Shown here: positions 17,267 through 26,612 of the stretch, in pieces
How the letters are laid out: every line of letters starts with the position of its first letter
Position numbering within the stretch: the stretch's first letter is position 1
Source of the DNA: Chloroflexota bacterium
GTDB lineage: Bacteria > Chloroflexota > Ktedonobacteria > Ktedonobacterales > JADMIN01
Direction: 5' to 3'
Assembly (NCBI GenBank): GCA_021814145.1
Contig: JAKAIY010000003.1
Span: 1-61,200 of the forward strand
Length of the DNA stretch: 61,200 bases
Position numbers and translations under genes: made by a program
Notes under the pieces: generated by a model
What the model was told of the DNA's origin: nothing
What the model saw: only the letters and a program-made list of their open reading frames with translations
Databases searched by the model: none

Positions 17267-18022
17267 ATGCATGTCATCCTTGATCTGGTCACTACCTACG
17301 GCTACATCATCGTGCTGCTGGTCGTCATGGCCGAGAGCGCGGGCGCGCCGGTGCCTGGCGAGACATCGCTGCTGCTGGCGGGCGCGCTGGCGGGCGCGGG
17401 CCAGCTCTGGCTGCCCGGCGTCATCCTGGCCGCCGCCACGGGCGCCATCCTTGGCGATACCGCCGGCTACTGGATTGGTCGCCGCTATGGCATACCTTTG
17501 CTGCGGAAGCACGGACGTCTCTTCCGCTTCGATGAACTGAAGCTGCGCCGCGCGGAGGCGTTCTTCGCCCGCCACGGCGACAAGACCGTCTTTCTGGGCC
17601 GCTTCGTCCCGATAGGGCGCATCTTCAGCGCCGTCCTCGCGGGCGTCAGCCACATGGAATACCGACGCTTCCTGCTCTGGAACGCGACCGGCGGCATCGT
17701 CTGGGCCAGCCTGATGGGGACGCTGGGCTTCCTCTTTGGCAAACAGCTTCCGCTCATCGAAACCATCGTCCAGCGGTTCGGCTTTGGCCTGCTGGGCGTG
17801 ATCGTCCTGGCCGTGCTGGTCCGCGCGCTCATCGCCCGCCGCGCGGCCTGGGCTCCCGCGCTGCGCCGCGCCACACGCGCGCTAACAGAGCGCGCCAGCG
17901 CCCTGCGCGGCTTCATCGTCCGCCCGCTCACACCACCGCTGGCCTGGTCTCCCCGCGCATACGTGATTGGCGGCGGCGCGCTGCTGGCGATTGGCGGCGC
18001 CATCGCCATGCTGCTGATGTAG
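17267..18022 (+). CDS. DedA family membrane protein
   Basis: A 251-residue integral membrane protein of the DedA/VTT superfamily, whose members act in lipid-carrier or phospholipid flipping. Family marks are the ESAGAPVPGETSLLLAGALA segment, GDTAGYWIGRRYG, then FLGRFVPIGRIFSAVLAG with its conserved Arg and Pro, and WNATGGIVWA. About five or six hydrophobic stretches are visible. The C-terminus carries an extra ~60 residues: a basic loop and one more hydrophobic helix (VIGGGALLAIGGAIAMLL). The start was set by the family N-terminus. It stands alone between queA and the convergent treT. Confidence 0.9.
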   Translation: MHVILDLVTTYGYIIVLLVVMAESAGAPVPGETSLLLAGALAGAGQLWLPGVILAAATGAILGDTAGYWIGRRYGIPLLRKHGRLFRFDELKLRRAEAFFARHGDKTVFLGRFVPIGRIFSAVLAGVSHMEYRRFLLWNATGGIVWASLMGTLGFLFGKQLPLIETIVQRFGFGLLGVIVLAVLVRALIARRAAWAPALRRATRALTERASALRGFIVRPLTPPLAWSPRAYVIGGGALLAIGGAIAMLLM

Positions 18023-18041
18023 CGGCCCGGCGCGCCTCCGC

Positions 18042-19289
18042 TCACTCGTCCGAAACGCCGGCGCAGGCGCGCATCAGCCGCACCTCGTCCAGCAGCAGGC
18101 GGGGCAGCAGGAAGCGCGAGCGCACCCACTCCTGGCCGTGTTTCGCCAGCTCAGTCGCGTACCGCCGCTCCCGCAGGAGCTTCAGCAGCGCCGCGGCGCA
18201 CTCCTCAACGCTCTCCACCAGCAGGCCTCCGGTTCCTCCCGCCATCTGCATCGGGATGCCGCCTGCCCGGCCAGCCACCACGGGCGTTCCTTTCCAGAGC
18301 GCCTCGGATATCACCAGGCCAAAGCCCTCACGCACCGACTTCTGGATGATGACATCCGAGAGGCGCTGGAACGCGTTGACCTCGATATTGCCCACGCCCG
18401 TGAAGTTCGAGAAGACGTGCACCAGAGGATCATTCTGGCTCACATCAACCAGTTGGTGGTAGATATCCCAGCCTTCCGGGTCATCCAGCGCCATCGAGCC
18501 AACCAGCGCCAGCTGCAGGTTCGGGATCTGCTCCCGCACGAGCCGGTACGCGGCGATCACCCCGAACGGGTCCTTCCAGGGGTCAAACCGCGCGACCTGC
18601 GTCACCAGCGGGCTATCAAGCTCAACGCCGATCCAGTTGATGATCTGGCGCGCCACCTTCTCCTGCAAGGGGATGTTTTTCGGGCTGAGCGGATCAATCG
18701 CCGGGGGTATCGCCTCAACCCGCGCGATGGGCAGGCCTGGCGGCACAAACTCTCGCATGGTAAAGACAGCGGCGTCGTATCCCTCAAGATATCCGCGCAC
18801 GATCTCCCAGACCTGCGGATTCGGAGCCGACGTGTCAATGTGGCAGCGCCAGATCCAGCGCGCCTGGTCCCTGCCATGCAGCGCGCGCAGCGCGACGGGC
18901 TGCGGGTCATGCACGAAGACGATATCGCTCTCCGTCTCCAGCCGCGCCGCGTTTTCCCGGCTCGTCATCTCATACGCGGCTTCTTCTTCCAGGGTAATGC
19001 CGAGATCGCTGCCCTGCAGGCCGTTGTGGATCGCCTTCGTAGCGCTGAAGAAGCGCTGGTCTCCGCTGATAACCTCCCACTCCGTGCGCATGCCCAGATC
19101 GTTCATGAGCGGCACGAGCGAGCGCAGCAGTTCCGAGACGCCTCCGCCATACGGCGTCGCGTTCAGGTGCAATACACGCAGGCCGCGCAGCGGCTTCGCG
19201 GCCTCGCGGAGCTCCTCGATGGTCTCGTCGGGCACAATTCCCCGATAGGCCCGCAGCGAGCGTGTCCCGACGTCAACTTTGTGTAGCAT
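18042..19289 (-). CDS. treT: trehalose glycosyltransferring synthase (GT4)
   Basis: A 415-residue GT-B glycosyltransferase. The sequence [20 protein letters not shown] at the N-terminus, HIDTSAPN in the middle, [15 protein letters not shown], and [32 protein letters not shown] (split here for length: [32 protein letters not shown]) are those of TreT, which makes trehalose from NDP-glucose and glucose. The EGFGLVISE motif is the GT4 nucleotide-sugar site. It is soluble. GGGAG lies 7 nt before the ATG at 19289. It is 34 nt downstream of the flavoprotein gene and probably in one operon with it. Trehalose suggests osmotic or desiccation tolerance. Confidence 0.9.
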   Translation of the reverse strand: MLHKVDVGTRSLRAYRGIVPDETIEELREAAKPLRGLRVLHLNATPYGGGVSELLRSLVPLMNDLGMRTEWEVISGDQRFFSATKAIHNGLQGSDLGITLEEEAAYEMTSRENAARLETESDIVFVHDPQPVALRALHGRDQARWIWRCHIDTSAPNPQVWEIVRGYLEGYDAAVFTMREFVPPGLPIARVEAIPPAIDPLSPKNIPLQEKVARQIINWIGVELDSPLVTQVARFDPWKDPFGVIAAYRLVREQIPNLQLALVGSMALDDPEGWDIYHQLVDVSQNDPLVHVFSNFTGVGNIEVNAFQRLSDVIIQKSVREGFGLVISEALWKGTPVVAGRAGGIPMQMAGGTGGLLVESVEECAAALLKLLRERRYATELAKHGQEWVRSRFLLPRLLLDEVRLMRACAGVSDE

Positions 19290-19323
19290 TGTCGCTCCCG
19301 CCTCTCACGTCGCGCTCTTCCCC

Positions 19324-20727
19324 TCAGCCCATGAGCCGCTCTACCGCCCCGAGATACACCTCACTGAACGACGGGAACTGCTCGAACATGTCATGCAGCA
19401 CGGTGAGAGGCGTTTCAGCGCGGATGGCGAACAGGGCGTGCTGGATCCAGTCACCAGCGTTCGGGGCCACCGCCCAGGCCCCAATCAGCGTGCCGCGCCC
19501 GCGGTCCGCGTGCAGCGTCAGCTTCCCGTCCACGCCCCTGCGCTCGGCCAGGGGGATCCCGGATTGGGCGTAGGGCGCGGCGGTGTCTGGGCGCATTGGC
19601 TCCTCAGAGAGATCAACCGTGACTGAGGCGACATCAATGCCTTGTTCGCGCGCCTGGGCCAGCGTCAGGCCCGTCGCCGCGACCAGTGGATCAGTGAACG
19701 TGATCCGGGGGACCGAGATATAGGACGCCGGATGCGGATGGCCCAGGATATCGTCAGCGGCGATGCGTGCCTGATACTGCGCCATGTGGATGTACGACCC
19801 GGAGCCGGTCACATCACCCACCGCCCAGATGCCCGCCGCCGCCCGGCAGTAGGGGTCTACGCGGATGCCCTGCCCGACCATCTGGATTCCCATGCGCTCA
19901 AGCCCCAGGCCCGCCACACGCGGCGTGCGCCCCATCGCCACCACCAGCGCCTGTCCCCGGACATGTCTCCCGTCATCCAGCGTGACTTCCCGCGTTTCCT
20001 CCGGGCCCGGCTCGACTTTCCGCGCGCTCCGCCCCAGGAGGACCCGCACCGCGCTCTGATGCAGATGCTCGGCCATCAACTCGCCTACCTCCGGGTCCTC
20101 CTGGGGTATCAGGCGCTTCGTTGACGCTACCAGCGTCACCTCGGAGCTGTACATGCGGAACATCTGCGCCAGCTCGATCGCATGCGTCCCCATGCCAGTC
20201 AGAATCACCACATGCTGCGGCAGCGAGCTGAACGATATCGCTTCGCGCGCGGTCCAGAAGCCCGAGTCCACCAGCCCCTCAATCGCGGGAACGTATGGGT
20301 CCGAGCCTGTCGCGATGACGATGCGCTCCGTCTCCAGCGTCTGGTCGCCAACCGCGACCCGCCCTGGCCCCGTAATGGTCGCCGCGCCCAGATATATGCC
20401 CATCCCCTCATGCCGCAGGTACTCGACCTGCGCTTCATTCGCTAGCTGTTCGAGCGATTCACCCTGGATGGCCGCTTCGCCCGCCTCATCCGCCGCGCCC
20501 GTCAGCGACGGTGACTTGGCCCCCGCCGCTTCCCGCATGCGCCACAGCAGATTCGCCGGTCCGAGCAACGTCGCCGACGGGATGGAGGCCCAGCGCGCCG
20601 TCTCGCCGCCGATGCGCTCCCGTTCGATCATCGCCACCCGCATTCCGCCGTCGCGTAGCCGGCGCGCGCAAGTGCCGCCGCCAATGCCAGAGCCGATAAT
20701 GATCGCGTCATAGCGCTGATTTGTCAT
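19324..20727 (-). CDS. pyridine nucleotide-disulphide oxidoreductase family protein lacking the redox cysteines
   Basis: A 467-residue flavoprotein of the lipoamide dehydrogenase/mercuric reductase family. It has the FAD motif GSGIGGGTCARRL near residue 12, an ATGSDPYVPAIEG segment, a second Rossmann motif GMGTHAIELA, and WAVGDVTGSG near the FAD. Where the family has a CxxxxC disulphide before IPS, this protein reads GGETARWASIPS: both cysteines are replaced (Thr and Ser). The C-terminal His-x4-Glu of the interface is also lost (FEQFPSFSE). It could bind FAD and NAD(P) but not cycle a disulphide at that site. The ATG has GGGAGG upstream. Partner and substrate are unknown. Confidence 0.88.
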   Translation of the reverse strand: MTNQRYDAIIIGSGIGGGTCARRLRDGGMRVAMIERERIGGETARWASIPSATLLGPANLLWRMREAAGAKSPSLTGAADEAGEAAIQGESLEQLANEAQVEYLRHEGMGIYLGAATITGPGRVAVGDQTLETERIVIATGSDPYVPAIEGLVDSGFWTAREAISFSSLPQHVVILTGMGTHAIELAQMFRMYSSEVTLVASTKRLIPQEDPEVGELMAEHLHQSAVRVLLGRSARKVEPGPEETREVTLDDGRHVRGQALVVAMGRTPRVAGLGLERMGIQMVGQGIRVDPYCRAAAGIWAVGDVTGSGSYIHMAQYQARIAADDILGHPHPASYISVPRITFTDPLVAATGLTLAQAREQGIDVASVTVDLSEEPMRPDTAAPYAQSGIPLAERRGVDGKLTLHADRGRGTLIGAWAVAPNAGDWIQHALFAIRAETPLTVLHDMFEQFPSFSEVYLGAVERLMG

Positions 20728-20959
20728 GCTCCGTCCCTCCCGTCAACGATTCTCGCGTGTTACCCAGAGCATGTCACTCACATTCGGCGCCATCTCTCCG
20801 CCTGCCCCCGCTCACGCTTACTGCTGAGTCTTGCCTATGAGGCGTTTGTGATGTCATGAGCCCTTCAGGTGATAGAGGGCTGATATGCGCTGGCTATTGT
20901 GCGGGATGAAGACGGAGCTGAGGCCCTTCGGGTAGCCGCGTGGGCAGAGGGGGAAAGTC

Positions 20960-21457
20960 ATGAACGCATTGGTGGTCTACGATTCGCAATACGGCAATAC
21001 AGAACGCGTCGCTCAGGCCATCGCGGAGGCCCTGCGCGCCTTTGGCCGGGCGCGGACGGTCCGCTCGGGCGTCGCTCCGCTTGTCGAGCTGGATGAGGTG
21101 GACACGCTCATTCTGGGGTGTCCCACGCAAGGCTGGCGGCCGACCCAGACGATGCGGGATTTCCTGGAGAATACTCCCGCCGAATCGCTGCGCCGCCTGG
21201 CTGTCGTCTGCTTCGACACGCGCCTCCATAAGCCGCGCTGGCTCACAGGCTCCGCCGCCGCAGTGCTGGCCAGGAAGCTCAAGCAGGCGGGCGTCCGGTC
21301 GCTCATGCCGCCAGAGAGCTTTTTCGTCGTCGCCACGGAAGGCCCGCTGGAGCCCGGTGAGCTGGAGCGCGCCGCCGCCTGGGCTCGCGCCATCGCCAGC
21401 GAGGTGGCGCGGGCCCACCCCATCACGTCTGGCGGAACGCCACTCGCTCCAGCTTAA
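20960..21457 (+). CDS. flavodoxin-like protein
   Basis: A 165-residue flavodoxin fold. It begins MNALVVYDSQYGNTERVAQA, the FMN phosphate-binding loop (D-S-x-Y-G-N-T), then DTLILGCPTQGWRPTQTMRDF (split: DTLILGCPTQGW, RPTQTMRDF) for the second FMN loop. Length is near the family norm. It is likely a soluble FMN electron carrier or a quinone/flavodoxin domain protein; no partner reductase is adjacent. GGGGGA lies about 6 nt before the ATG. It is divergent from the flavoprotein/treT operon, with 232 nt between them. Confidence 0.88.
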   Translation: MNALVVYDSQYGNTERVAQAIAEALRAFGRARTVRSGVAPLVELDEVDTLILGCPTQGWRPTQTMRDFLENTPAESLRRLAVVCFDTRLHKPRWLTGSAAAVLARKLKQAGVRSLMPPESFFVVATEGPLEPGELERAAAWARAIASEVARAHPITSGGTPLAPA

Positions 21458-21701
21458 GCGCGGGCGAACCGCCGCCAGCGTGGTGGCCTGGGCCGCCGGG
21501 CGGCGCCTCACAACCTTCCAGACTCTGACGGGGCGGTATCTGAAGATGGATGTTCGCCTGTAACGCTTGGCGTCTCTTTTGCTGACGCTCATAGTCGGTG
21601 GCGTCTCCATACAGTCGCGCCAACCGCGTTCCAGCCGGATGCGGAGCCGCGTCTGGCGGTTCCTCCCGCTGGAAGCGCCAGGCCTGAAAGGCAGGAAAAA
21701 C

Positions 21702-22070
21702 ATGACCCAGGCGGCTTCCAAGCTCTCGCAACGCACACCCCAGGAGGTCTTCGAGCACCATGTTCAGGCGCTGGGCGCTGAAGACCTGGAAGGCATCCTT
21801 CTGGACTACCCCGAGACGGCTCGCGTCATTACGCCAGCCGGCGTGGCGCAGGGCAAAGACGCGATCCGCGAGGTGTTTACCAGGCTGATCCACGACGTTC
21901 CCAAGGCGAAGTGGGAGCTCAAGACCACCTTCACGGGTGACATCCTCTTCCTGGAGTGGACGGCTGATTCCGCTCAGGCGAACATCCCCGATGGCGTGGA
22001 CACCTTCATCTTCAAGGATGGCATGATCGCGGTCCAAACCATCCGCTACACAGCGGTCCCCAAGAAATAG
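21702..22070 (+). CDS. SnoaL/NTF2-like protein
   Basis: A 122-residue protein with the cone-shaped NTF2/SnoaL pattern: an N-terminal helix (TPQEVFEHHVQALGAEDLEG), the strand YPETARVITPAGVAQGKDAI (typical ligand-pocket rim) and beta strands ending TFIFKDGMIAVQTIRYTAV. Such proteins bind or isomerise small molecules, or merely act as binding folds; no catalytic residue can be assigned here. The start at 21702 has CAGGA 7 nt upstream and is preferred over a longer frame. A stem-loop lies 33 nt after the stop. Confidence 0.8.
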   Translation: MTQAASKLSQRTPQEVFEHHVQALGAEDLEGILLDYPETARVITPAGVAQGKDAIREVFTRLIHDVPKAKWELKTTFTGDILFLEWTADSAQANIPDGVDTFIFKDGMIAVQTIRYTAVPKK

Positions 22071-22102
22071 CGCCTGCGGATATGCCGTGAAAACGATCAA
22101 GA

Positions 22103-22145
22103 GCGCCGCCAGCCCTTGCTCATTGATAGCAAGGACTGGCGGCGC
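22103..22145 (+). terminator. long stem-loop after the SnoaL-like gene
   Basis: GCGCCGCCAG pairs with CTGGCGGCGC, followed inside by CTTGCT/AGCAAG around a 7-nt loop, with a 2x2 internal mismatch. There is no T tract on the plus strand, so it is terminator-like only by structure and place. Confidence 0.5.
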
Positions 22146-22226
22146 CCGCATGCTGTGGAATGCTCCCGCTCGTTATCCAGGGACGCGCGCCGCTCTTTTC
22201 GTGAGCCGCCAATCCGTCTCCGCGCC

Positions 22227-22255
22227 TTGCGACCCGGGAGTGTATACGGTATAGT
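22227..22255 (+). promoter_or_regulatory. promoter of the tRNA-Gln gene
   Basis: TTGCGA (22227-22232), a 17-bp spacer and TATAGT (22250-22255), placing transcription start about 85 bp before the tRNA. Confidence 0.6.
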
Positions 22256-22346
22256 ACCTCTATTGGGGTATGGTGGGAGGCGCGCATTGAGGGGGACGCT
22301 CTTATCGCCGCCGGTCGCGTCCCGGGCGTACGCCACAAGACACCAT

Positions 22347-22420
22347 TCGGGCGTGGCCAAGCGGTAAGGCAGCGGACTTTGGATCCGCGATCCCAGGTTC
22401 GAATCCTGGCGCCCGAGCCA
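22347..22420 (+). tRNA. trnQ: tRNA-Gln (anticodon TTG)
   Basis: A full cloverleaf: 7-bp acceptor TCGGGCG/CGCCCGA, a D arm with GCCAAGCGGTAAGGC, anticodon stem GCGGA/TCCGC around loop CTTTGGA (anticodon TTG), T arm CCAGG-TTCGAAT-CCTGG, discriminator G, and an encoded CCA at 22418-22420. No intron. It precedes glmU by 155 bp with no evident functional link. Confidence 0.96.
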
Positions 22421-22575
22421 GGCGTCAGCCATCCGGCGCGCACTTCCGCTTCATCCGTTCATGAAGCAGGCGCGAGGGATCATACGCGCGGCGCCACGCG
22501 CGTCTGCCCGCAAGCGGGAACGCATCCCGCTCACGCATGGGCGGCGCGCGGACAAGAGGAGCGTTCAGCACATCT

Positions 22576-24117
22576 ATGCGACCTGTTGGGGTCATTATCC
22601 TCGCGGCGGGCAAGGGCACACGGATGCGGTCACGCCTGCCGAAAGTCGCGCACTCCGTCGCGGGGCGCGCCATGCTGGAGCATGCCTTGCGCGCCGCCGC
22701 CGGGGCCGTCACCCCTGCCGTCAGCCAGGACGACCCATCCGCCGGCGATGATGGGAGTGATCACCGTCATCGCCAGCCATCACCTGGCGGCCCCTTCGCC
22801 GTCGTCGTCGGCCATGAGGCTGAGGCCGTCCGCGCCGCCGTCCGCTGGGAGCCACCCCGAGGCTCCCTTATCTACTACGTCATCCAGGAACAGCAACTTG
22901 GCACCGGTCACGCTGTCCGTATCGCCCAGGAGGCCATGACCGCTGGCGCCTCGTCGCCAGAGACGATCCTCGTCACCTATGGTGACACGCCGCTGACCCG
23001 GCCTGAGACGCTTCGCCGCCTGCTGCTGGAGCATGAGCGCGCCGCCGCGACCCTCACCTTCCTCACTGGCCTGACCAATGAGCCGGGGGAGTATGGCCGC
23101 GTGCTGCGTGACGGCGCGGGCCGCGTGACGGGCATCGTCGAAGCGCGGCACGCCACACCAGAGCAGGCCGCCATCCGCGAGGTCAACTCTGGCGTCTACG
23201 CCTTTGACGCCGCCTGGCTCTGGTCGCGGCTCAACCTGCTCACGCCTCACCCCAACGGGGAGTATTACCTCACCGACCTGGCGGATATCGCCGTCGCGGA
23301 GGGCCAGACCGTCGCCACGCTCAATGTCGCGATGGAGGAGACGATGGGAGTCAACGACCGCGTCGCCCTGGCGGAGGCCGAGCGGATCATGCGCCAGCGC
23401 ATCCTGCGCGAGCATATGCTCGGCGGCGTCACCATCGAGGACCCCGCCACGACCTATATCGAGGCCAGCGTCACTATCGGGCAGGATACCGTCATCAGGC
23501 CGGGCTGCGCGCTGCGCGGGGCCACCACCATCGGCGCGGGCTGCGAGATCGGCCCGCAGAGCGTCATCCGCGATAGCCAGATTGGCGATGAGTGCCAGGT
23601 CTACGCTTCGTGGGTGGAAGAGGCGGTGATGGAGCGCGGCTCGCGCATCGGCCCGATGAGCCACCTGCGCGCTGGCGCGCGGCTCATGCCCGGCGCGTTC
23701 CTTGGCAATTTCGCTGAGGTCAAGAACAGCGTCATTGGGGAAGGGGTGGACATGCACCACTTCAGCTATATTGGTGACGCCACCGTCGGCGCGCATACCA
23801 ACATTGGCGCCGGGGCGATCACGATGAACTATGACGGCCAGCGCAAGAGCCACACCGAGATCGGCGAGCGCGTCTTTATCGGCTGCGATACGCTGCTGCG
23901 CGCTCCGGTCACGGTTGGGAATGGCGCGAGCACCGGGGGCGGCGCGGTTGTCACGCGCGATGTGCCGCCGGGCGCGCTGGTCGTCGGCATGCCCGCGCGA
24001 ATGGCGCGGCGCGTGCGGTCAGTACGACCAGATCAGGCGAATGACGCGGGGGAGGAGACAGGCGGAGATCAGGCGGATAAGCCGCCATCCGCTCGCCCCG
24101 GCGCGGAGAGGGAGTAG
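22576..24117 (+). CDS. glmU: bifunctional GlmU: GlcNAc-1-P uridyltransferase / GlcN-1-P acetyltransferase
   Basis: A 513-residue protein giving UDP-GlcNAc for peptidoglycan. The N-terminal uridyltransferase domain has ILAAGKGTRMRSRLPK near residue 7, QLGTGHA, YGDTPL and NSGVYAF; the C-terminal left-handed beta-helix acetyltransferase domain has VIRPGCALRG, FLGNFAEVKNS, YIGDATVG, NIGAGAITMNYDG and VFIGCDT. Two oddities: an insertion of ~30 hydrophilic residues (around residues 38-70, rich in Asp, Pro and His) right after the first Rossmann segment, and a 40-residue charged C-terminal tail. The ATG at 22576 opens the family N-terminus although its AGGAG is 14 nt away. The stop precedes the CorC start by 7 nt. 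Confidence 0.94.
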   Translation: MRPVGVIILAAGKGTRMRSRLPKVAHSVAGRAMLEHALRAAAGAVTPAVSQDDPSAGDDGSDHRHRQPSPGGPFAVVVGHEAEAVRAAVRWEPPRGSLIYYVIQEQQLGTGHAVRIAQEAMTAGASSPETILVTYGDTPLTRPETLRRLLLEHERAAATLTFLTGLTNEPGEYGRVLRDGAGRVTGIVEARHATPEQAAIREVNSGVYAFDAAWLWSRLNLLTPHPNGEYYLTDLADIAVAEGQTVATLNVAMEETMGVNDRVALAEAERIMRQRILREHMLGGVTIEDPATTYIEASVTIGQDTVIRPGCALRGATTIGAGCEIGPQSVIRDSQIGDECQVYASWVEEAVMERGSRIGPMSHLRAGARLMPGAFLGNFAEVKNSVIGEGVDMHHFSYIGDATVGAHTNIGAGAITMNYDGQRKSHTEIGERVFIGCDTLLRAPVTVGNGASTGGGAVVTRDVPPGALVVGMPARMARRVRSVRPDQANDAGEETGGDQADKPPSARPGAERE

Positions 24118-24124
24118 ACAGGCA

Positions 24125-25633
24125 TTGGAAAGTGACAGTATCGGCGCGCTCAGTCTCGTTCTGGCCCAGACTCTGCACAGTTTCACGGGCTATGACTGGG
24201 CGCTGCTCGTCGGTCTGATTGTCGCGTTGATCATCGCGGGCGCTTCCGCCGCCGCGGAAACCGCGCTCACTTCCGTCAGTCGCATTCGCATCCGCAATCT
24301 GGCGGAGGAGGGTGATCGCAGAGCGCAGCGCATCCGCAGGGCGCTGGAGCGGCCCGACCAGTTCCTGTCCACCATACTGGTCGTCGGTAATATCGCTGTG
24401 ATCACCGCCTCTACCCTGGCGACGATCATCGCCGTGAGCCTCGACTTCTCCTTCGCCGAGGTCATTTCTACGGTCCTGCTTTCGCTGATCGTGCTGATCT
24501 TCTGTGAGATCACCCCCAAGACGTGGGCGGTGCAGTCACCAGAACGCGCGGCCCGCGCGCTGATTGGTCCGCTGGAGCTCTTCTCCGCCATCCTGCGGCC
24601 TATCGTGGTCGGCCTCACCACGTTCACTTCCAGCATGCTCCGTGTCCTTGGCGTTGAGGCGCGCTTGCGCGGCCCGTTCATGACTGAGGAAGAACTGCGG
24701 CTGATGGTGGAGGTTGGCGAGGAAGAAGGCGTGCTCGAAGAGGTAGAGCGCGCGATGATCCACCACGTCTTCGATCTGGCGGATACCTCCGCGCATGAAG
24801 TGATGGTGCCGCGCATAGACATGGTAACCGTTGAGGCCGATGACACGATTGACACCGCCATGCAATTCATCACGCAGGGTGGCTTCTCGCGCATTCCGGT
24901 GTTTGATGATACGATCAATGACATTATCGGGGTGCTCTACGCCAAGGACCTGCTACGGGTGATCGCCAGCGGCCAGCGCCCCGAGAAGATCCGCCAGCTT
25001 CCGTTGCGCAGCGCCTACTTCGTTCCTGAGACGAAGCGCCTGGATGACCTGCTGCACGAGATGCGGATGCAGCGCGTCCATATGGCGATTGTCGTAGATG
25101 AGTACGGCGCGGTGTCTGGTCTGGTGACGATCGAGGATGTCGTCGAGGAGATCGTCGGCGACATCAAGGACGAGTACGATAAAGAAGAGCAGATCTTCGA
25201 GCGCGTCAGCGATAACGAGTTCCTGGTAGACGCCAAGATCAGCGTGTACGAACTCAACGAGCTGATTGACGCCGAGCTGCCGGCGGAGGACTACGACACG
25301 CTGGGCGGCTTCGTCTATTCCGAGCTGGACAAGATCCCGACTGTCGGCGATGTGGTGACGCACGATGATCTGACGATCACGGTGCTGGCCTCCAAGGGCC
25401 GCCGCGTGACCAAGGTGAAGATCGTGCGCGAGCGGCCAGAGACCGAGTCTACTCTCGCCACCCAGTCCAGGACGCGCCCGCGTGGGCGTGAGGCCAGAGA
25501 GGCGAAAGAGGGCCATGAATCGCGGGAAATCCGGGAAACAAAAGAGAACAGAGAGGGACACGAGGCCAGTGATCGCGTGGCTTCCGCGTCAGAGCGGCAC
25601 GGCGGACGCGGGCTGTGGCGGCAAGACGCTTGA
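24125..25633 (+). CDS. CorC/HlyC-type membrane protein (CNNM domain, two CBS, CorC_HlyC)
   Basis: A 502-residue protein: an N-terminal CNNM (DUF21) domain with about three or four membrane helices, a charged segment (TEEELRLMVEVGEEEGVLEE), a CBS pair (MVPRIDMVTV..., then VFDDTINDIIGVLYAKDL and DEYGAVSGLVTIEDVVEEI) and a C-terminal CorC_HlyC domain. Family members are linked to Mg2+/Co2+ transport or its control. The last ~60 residues are a charged, disordered tail of Arg/Glu/His. The TTG start has GGGAG 10 nt upstream, and the glmU stop lies between them, so translation is likely coupled. A second paralogue is at 51757. Confidence 0.9.
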   Translation: MESDSIGALSLVLAQTLHSFTGYDWALLVGLIVALIIAGASAAAETALTSVSRIRIRNLAEEGDRRAQRIRRALERPDQFLSTILVVGNIAVITASTLATIIAVSLDFSFAEVISTVLLSLIVLIFCEITPKTWAVQSPERAARALIGPLELFSAILRPIVVGLTTFTSSMLRVLGVEARLRGPFMTEEELRLMVEVGEEEGVLEEVERAMIHHVFDLADTSAHEVMVPRIDMVTVEADDTIDTAMQFITQGGFSRIPVFDDTINDIIGVLYAKDLLRVIASGQRPEKIRQLPLRSAYFVPETKRLDDLLHEMRMQRVHMAIVVDEYGAVSGLVTIEDVVEEIVGDIKDEYDKEEQIFERVSDNEFLVDAKISVYELNELIDAELPAEDYDTLGGFVYSELDKIPTVGDVVTHDDLTITVLASKGRRVTKVKIVRERPETESTLATQSRTRPRGREAREAKEGHESREIRETKENREGHEASDRVASASERHGGRGLWRQDA

Positions 25634-26612
25634 TAGCCTATTCGGGTGAGTTCTGTAGCCATATTGACAAGTTGCGCACAAGAAAGTTACTCTCACCCCA
25701 TACGCAACGTATCCACATACACATGGGGCGCCAGGGGTACGCTGCCCAGGCGCGCTTTGTGAATCCGTCCAAGGCGACCACGCGAGCAGGAAATCGCGTC
25801 CAGACGCGCCGCCCTGAAAGCGACAATCGCTCCCACGTGTTCCAGCGCGCCCAGTTCCGGCGGCGGCCCATGCGCTCCTGTGACGCCGGCGCGCCATCCC
25901 TGCGCAATGGCGCGCCGGAACGAGCGTGACTACACATAGCAGTGAACATGTGTGGCTGAGCGCGGACGGAGGCGGTTGAGTACGCGACGGGCGCGCGAGC
26001 GCTAAGGAGGTCGCCCAGCGGATGTGGAGGAGACGGAGGTAGGCGCCTGGCTGATACTTCAGCGCCCGCCCGCCGTTTTAGCCTGTAGATGGGTGTGACT
26101 GATCAGCGGCGCGCAGGGGAAACCCGAATGTCTTTCCATCGCATGATCCAGCGAGTAGCGTCATCGGTGAGACTGAGTGGGCCATATTGTCCCAATGGCG
26201 TCACTCAGGAAAGGCGAGGGCGTTCCAGTCATACGACCTGCCGCCGCGTATCGGGTAACCACGCATCTGGCCCAACGTATTAATTCAGCATCATCCGGGA
26301 ACATCCAGAAAGGTCCCGGCGTATCCGGCGGAGACCACTCCGCGCGCCTGACGGATACGCGCCCAACGCATTACTGAAAGTATCCTTGATGTCCGGTTGC
26401 GAACGCGGATGACGCGGCGCGAGGGCGCAGCCTTTGCCAGGCTGCGTTCCACCCCCCCTGCTACACGTCAGGGAGGACGCGGGTCAGTACTCGACGCAAG
26501 CGCGGCGGCGGCGAAGCCCTTCACAGGAAATGGGGAGAGGGCGGGTCCGCAGGGATTGCCGACCAGGCGTCGGCCTGTGCCGTAAACGCCTGACAGAGGA
26601 GGGGTTTGTACT
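25634..26612. other. 979-bp stretch without a convincing gene
   Basis: Both strands carry only short, low-quality open frames. It holds a perfect 12-bp stem-loop at 25886-25918, a possible interleaved pairing near the 5' end (25644-25650 with 25692-25698, and 25671-25676 with 25703-25708), a small IR ACACAT/ATGTGT at 25932-25953, and hairpin-prone GC repeats just before csrA (GCAGCC/GGCTGC near 26430). None of the conserved cores of RNase P RNA, SRP RNA or tmRNA is present. It may hold a long csrA leader or an unknown RNA. Confidence 0.4.
25886..25918. terminator. perfect 12-bp stem-loop downstream of the CorC gene
   Basis: CCGGCGCGCCAT and ATGGCGCGCCGG around a 9-nt loop, without a T run on either strand. 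It lies 253 bp after the CorC stop. It could be a transcript end or part of a structured RNA. Confidence 0.4.

Noticed and set aside
25615..25949. Frames of about 100 codons on both strands
   Set aside because: They overlap each other, have no ribosome site and no protein-like pattern, and the GC hairpin at 25886 lies inside them.
26004..26080. Leader minigene ATG TGG AGG AGA CGG AGG TAG with a following stem and TTTT
   Set aside because: AAGGAGG is 11 nt away, the stem is only 5+3 bp with a bulge, the T run is 9 nt beyond it, and the next gene (csrA) is 530 bp away. The purine-rich tract easily gives Arg codons by chance.
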